From Piscicola geometra (lineage: Eukaryota; Annelida; Clitellata; Hirudinida; Piscicolidae): 64,000 nt of DNA. The translations under genes were made by a program, and so were the position numbers. A model generated the notes under the pieces. That model saw only the letters and a program-made list of their open reading frames with translations, had not been told where the DNA came from and did not search any database. The stretch is from positions 64,501 through 128,500 of the forward strand of contig OX030968.1 in NCBI GenBank assembly GCA_943735955.1, read 5' to 3'. Positions 63,466-64,000 of this stretch are shown here, piece after piece; positions within the stretch are counted from its first letter, which is position 1, and the number at the start of each line of letters is the position of its first letter.

Positions 63466-64000
63466 AGACGATGAAGACGGTGAAGACGATGAAGACGGTG
63501 AAGACGATGAAGACGAACGATGAAGACGGTGAAGACGGTGAAGACGATGAAGACGATGAAGACGGTGAAGATGATGAAGACGGTGAAGACGAACGATGAA
63601 GACGATGAAGACGGTGAAGACGATGAAGACGATGAAAACGGTGAAGACGATGAAGACGGTGAAGACGATGAAGACGGTGAAGACGGTGAAGACGAACGAT
63701 GAAGACGATGAAGACGTTGAAGACGATGAAGACGGTGAAGACGATGAAGACGATGAAGACGGTGAAGACGGTGAAGACGATGAAGACGAACGATGAAGAC
63801 GGTGAAGACGATGAAGACGGTGAAGACGATGAAGACGGTGAAGACGATGAAGACGGTGAAGACGATGAAGACGGTGAAGACGATGAAGACGATGAAGACG
63901 GTGAAGACGAACGATGAAGACGATGAAGACGGTGAAGACGATGAAGACGGTGAAGACGATGAAGACGGTGAAGACGATGAAGACGGTGAAGACGATGAAG

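Larger units (their letters stand above)
2038..64000 (+). repeat. Main 9-bp GAAGACGRT satellite array with 13-bp spacer units
   Basis: About 62 kb of head-to-tail 9-mers. Position 8 alternates between A (GAAGACGAT) and G (GAAGACGGT); seven of nine bases are purines on the given strand, and every monomer holds one CpG and one GAAGAC. A few hundred 13-mers interrupt it. These are GAAGACGAACGAT (ACGA duplicated) or GAAGACGATCGAT. Rare variants (GATAAAG, GTTGAAG, GAAAACG, CATGAAG, GACTGTG, GCTGAAG, GGAGAAG, GTCAAG) mark higher-order repeats. No inverted segment and no foreign insertion is seen. Sense reading frames shift at every 13-mer, so it is non-coding satellite DNA. It continues past the window end. 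Confidence 0.98.

Noticed and set aside
2038..64000. CRISPR array
   Set aside because: Monomers are contiguous with no unique spacers, the host is eukaryotic, and no cas genes are present.
2038..64000. Telomeric repeat
   Set aside because: The unit does not resemble TTAGGC, TTAGGG, TTAGG or other known telomere motifs, and it continues on both sides of rDNA sequence.
2038..64000. Centromeric identity of the satellite
   Set aside because: Higher-order repeats are compatible with a centromere, but nothing in the sequence shows it, and the rDNA link points at least as well to nucleolus-organiser heterochromatin.

Overview
This window is almost entirely one eukaryotic tandem-repeat (satellite) array. 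About 62.6 of its 64 kb is a 9-bp purine-rich monomer, GAAGACGRT, repeated head-to-tail in a single orientation. It fills positions 1-670 and about 2038-64000 and runs off both ends. I find no credible protein-coding gene, tRNA gene, CRISPR array or transposase. The host is a eukaryote because the only non-satellite stretch (671-2037) carries pieces of nuclear 18S rRNA. The rRNA text looks like that of an invertebrate metazoan, and a nematode or another worm is possible, but I cannot place it further by eye.

Layout. 1-670 is the left arm of the array. 671-2037 is a rearranged rDNA fragment, in this order: 206 bp of unassigned AT-rich sequence; a 169-bp direct repeat (877-1045); about 320 bp that looks like 5' external transcribed spacer, ending in a hairpin; the true 5' end of 18S rRNA (1365-1624) with an internal deletion of roughly 150-190 nt; a second copy of the direct repeat (1622-1791); 184 bp of unassigned sequence; and a second, more downstream 18S piece (1976-2037). 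From 2038 onward the satellite resumes, joined directly to the conserved 18S core. The left arm resembles an internal block near 26.5-27.1 kb, so the rDNA piece most likely lies inside the array rather than at its edge. A satellite next to a nucleolus organiser is the simplest reading (inference).

Array architecture. There are two building blocks. One is the 9-mer. The other is a 13-mer, GAAGACGAACGAT, which is the 9-mer with its internal ACGA duplicated; a variant reads GATCGAT. The distances between 13-mers that I checked are all a multiple of nine plus four. Diagnostic point variants travel together and define higher-order repeats, with tandem periods of 130, 413, 704, 758, 776, 1266, 1468/1822 and about 2040-2120 bp. 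Long blocks also recur at distances of up to about 22.5 kb with little or no divergence. A linked marker switches along the array: it reads GAATTC at 29 places between 2.25 and 34.6 kb, and GAATAC at one place near 24.8 kb and 13 places after 36.7 kb. GAATAC is the likely intermediate between the consensus GAAGAC and GAATTC, so the left half appears to be the younger, expanded subfamily.

The very long antisense open frames (up to 17,360 codons) are a by-product: the monomer contains no stop in any of the three reverse frames, and the 4-bp insertion only moves reading from one open frame to another. All sense-strand frames are broken or shifted at the 13-mers. These are treated as non-coding.
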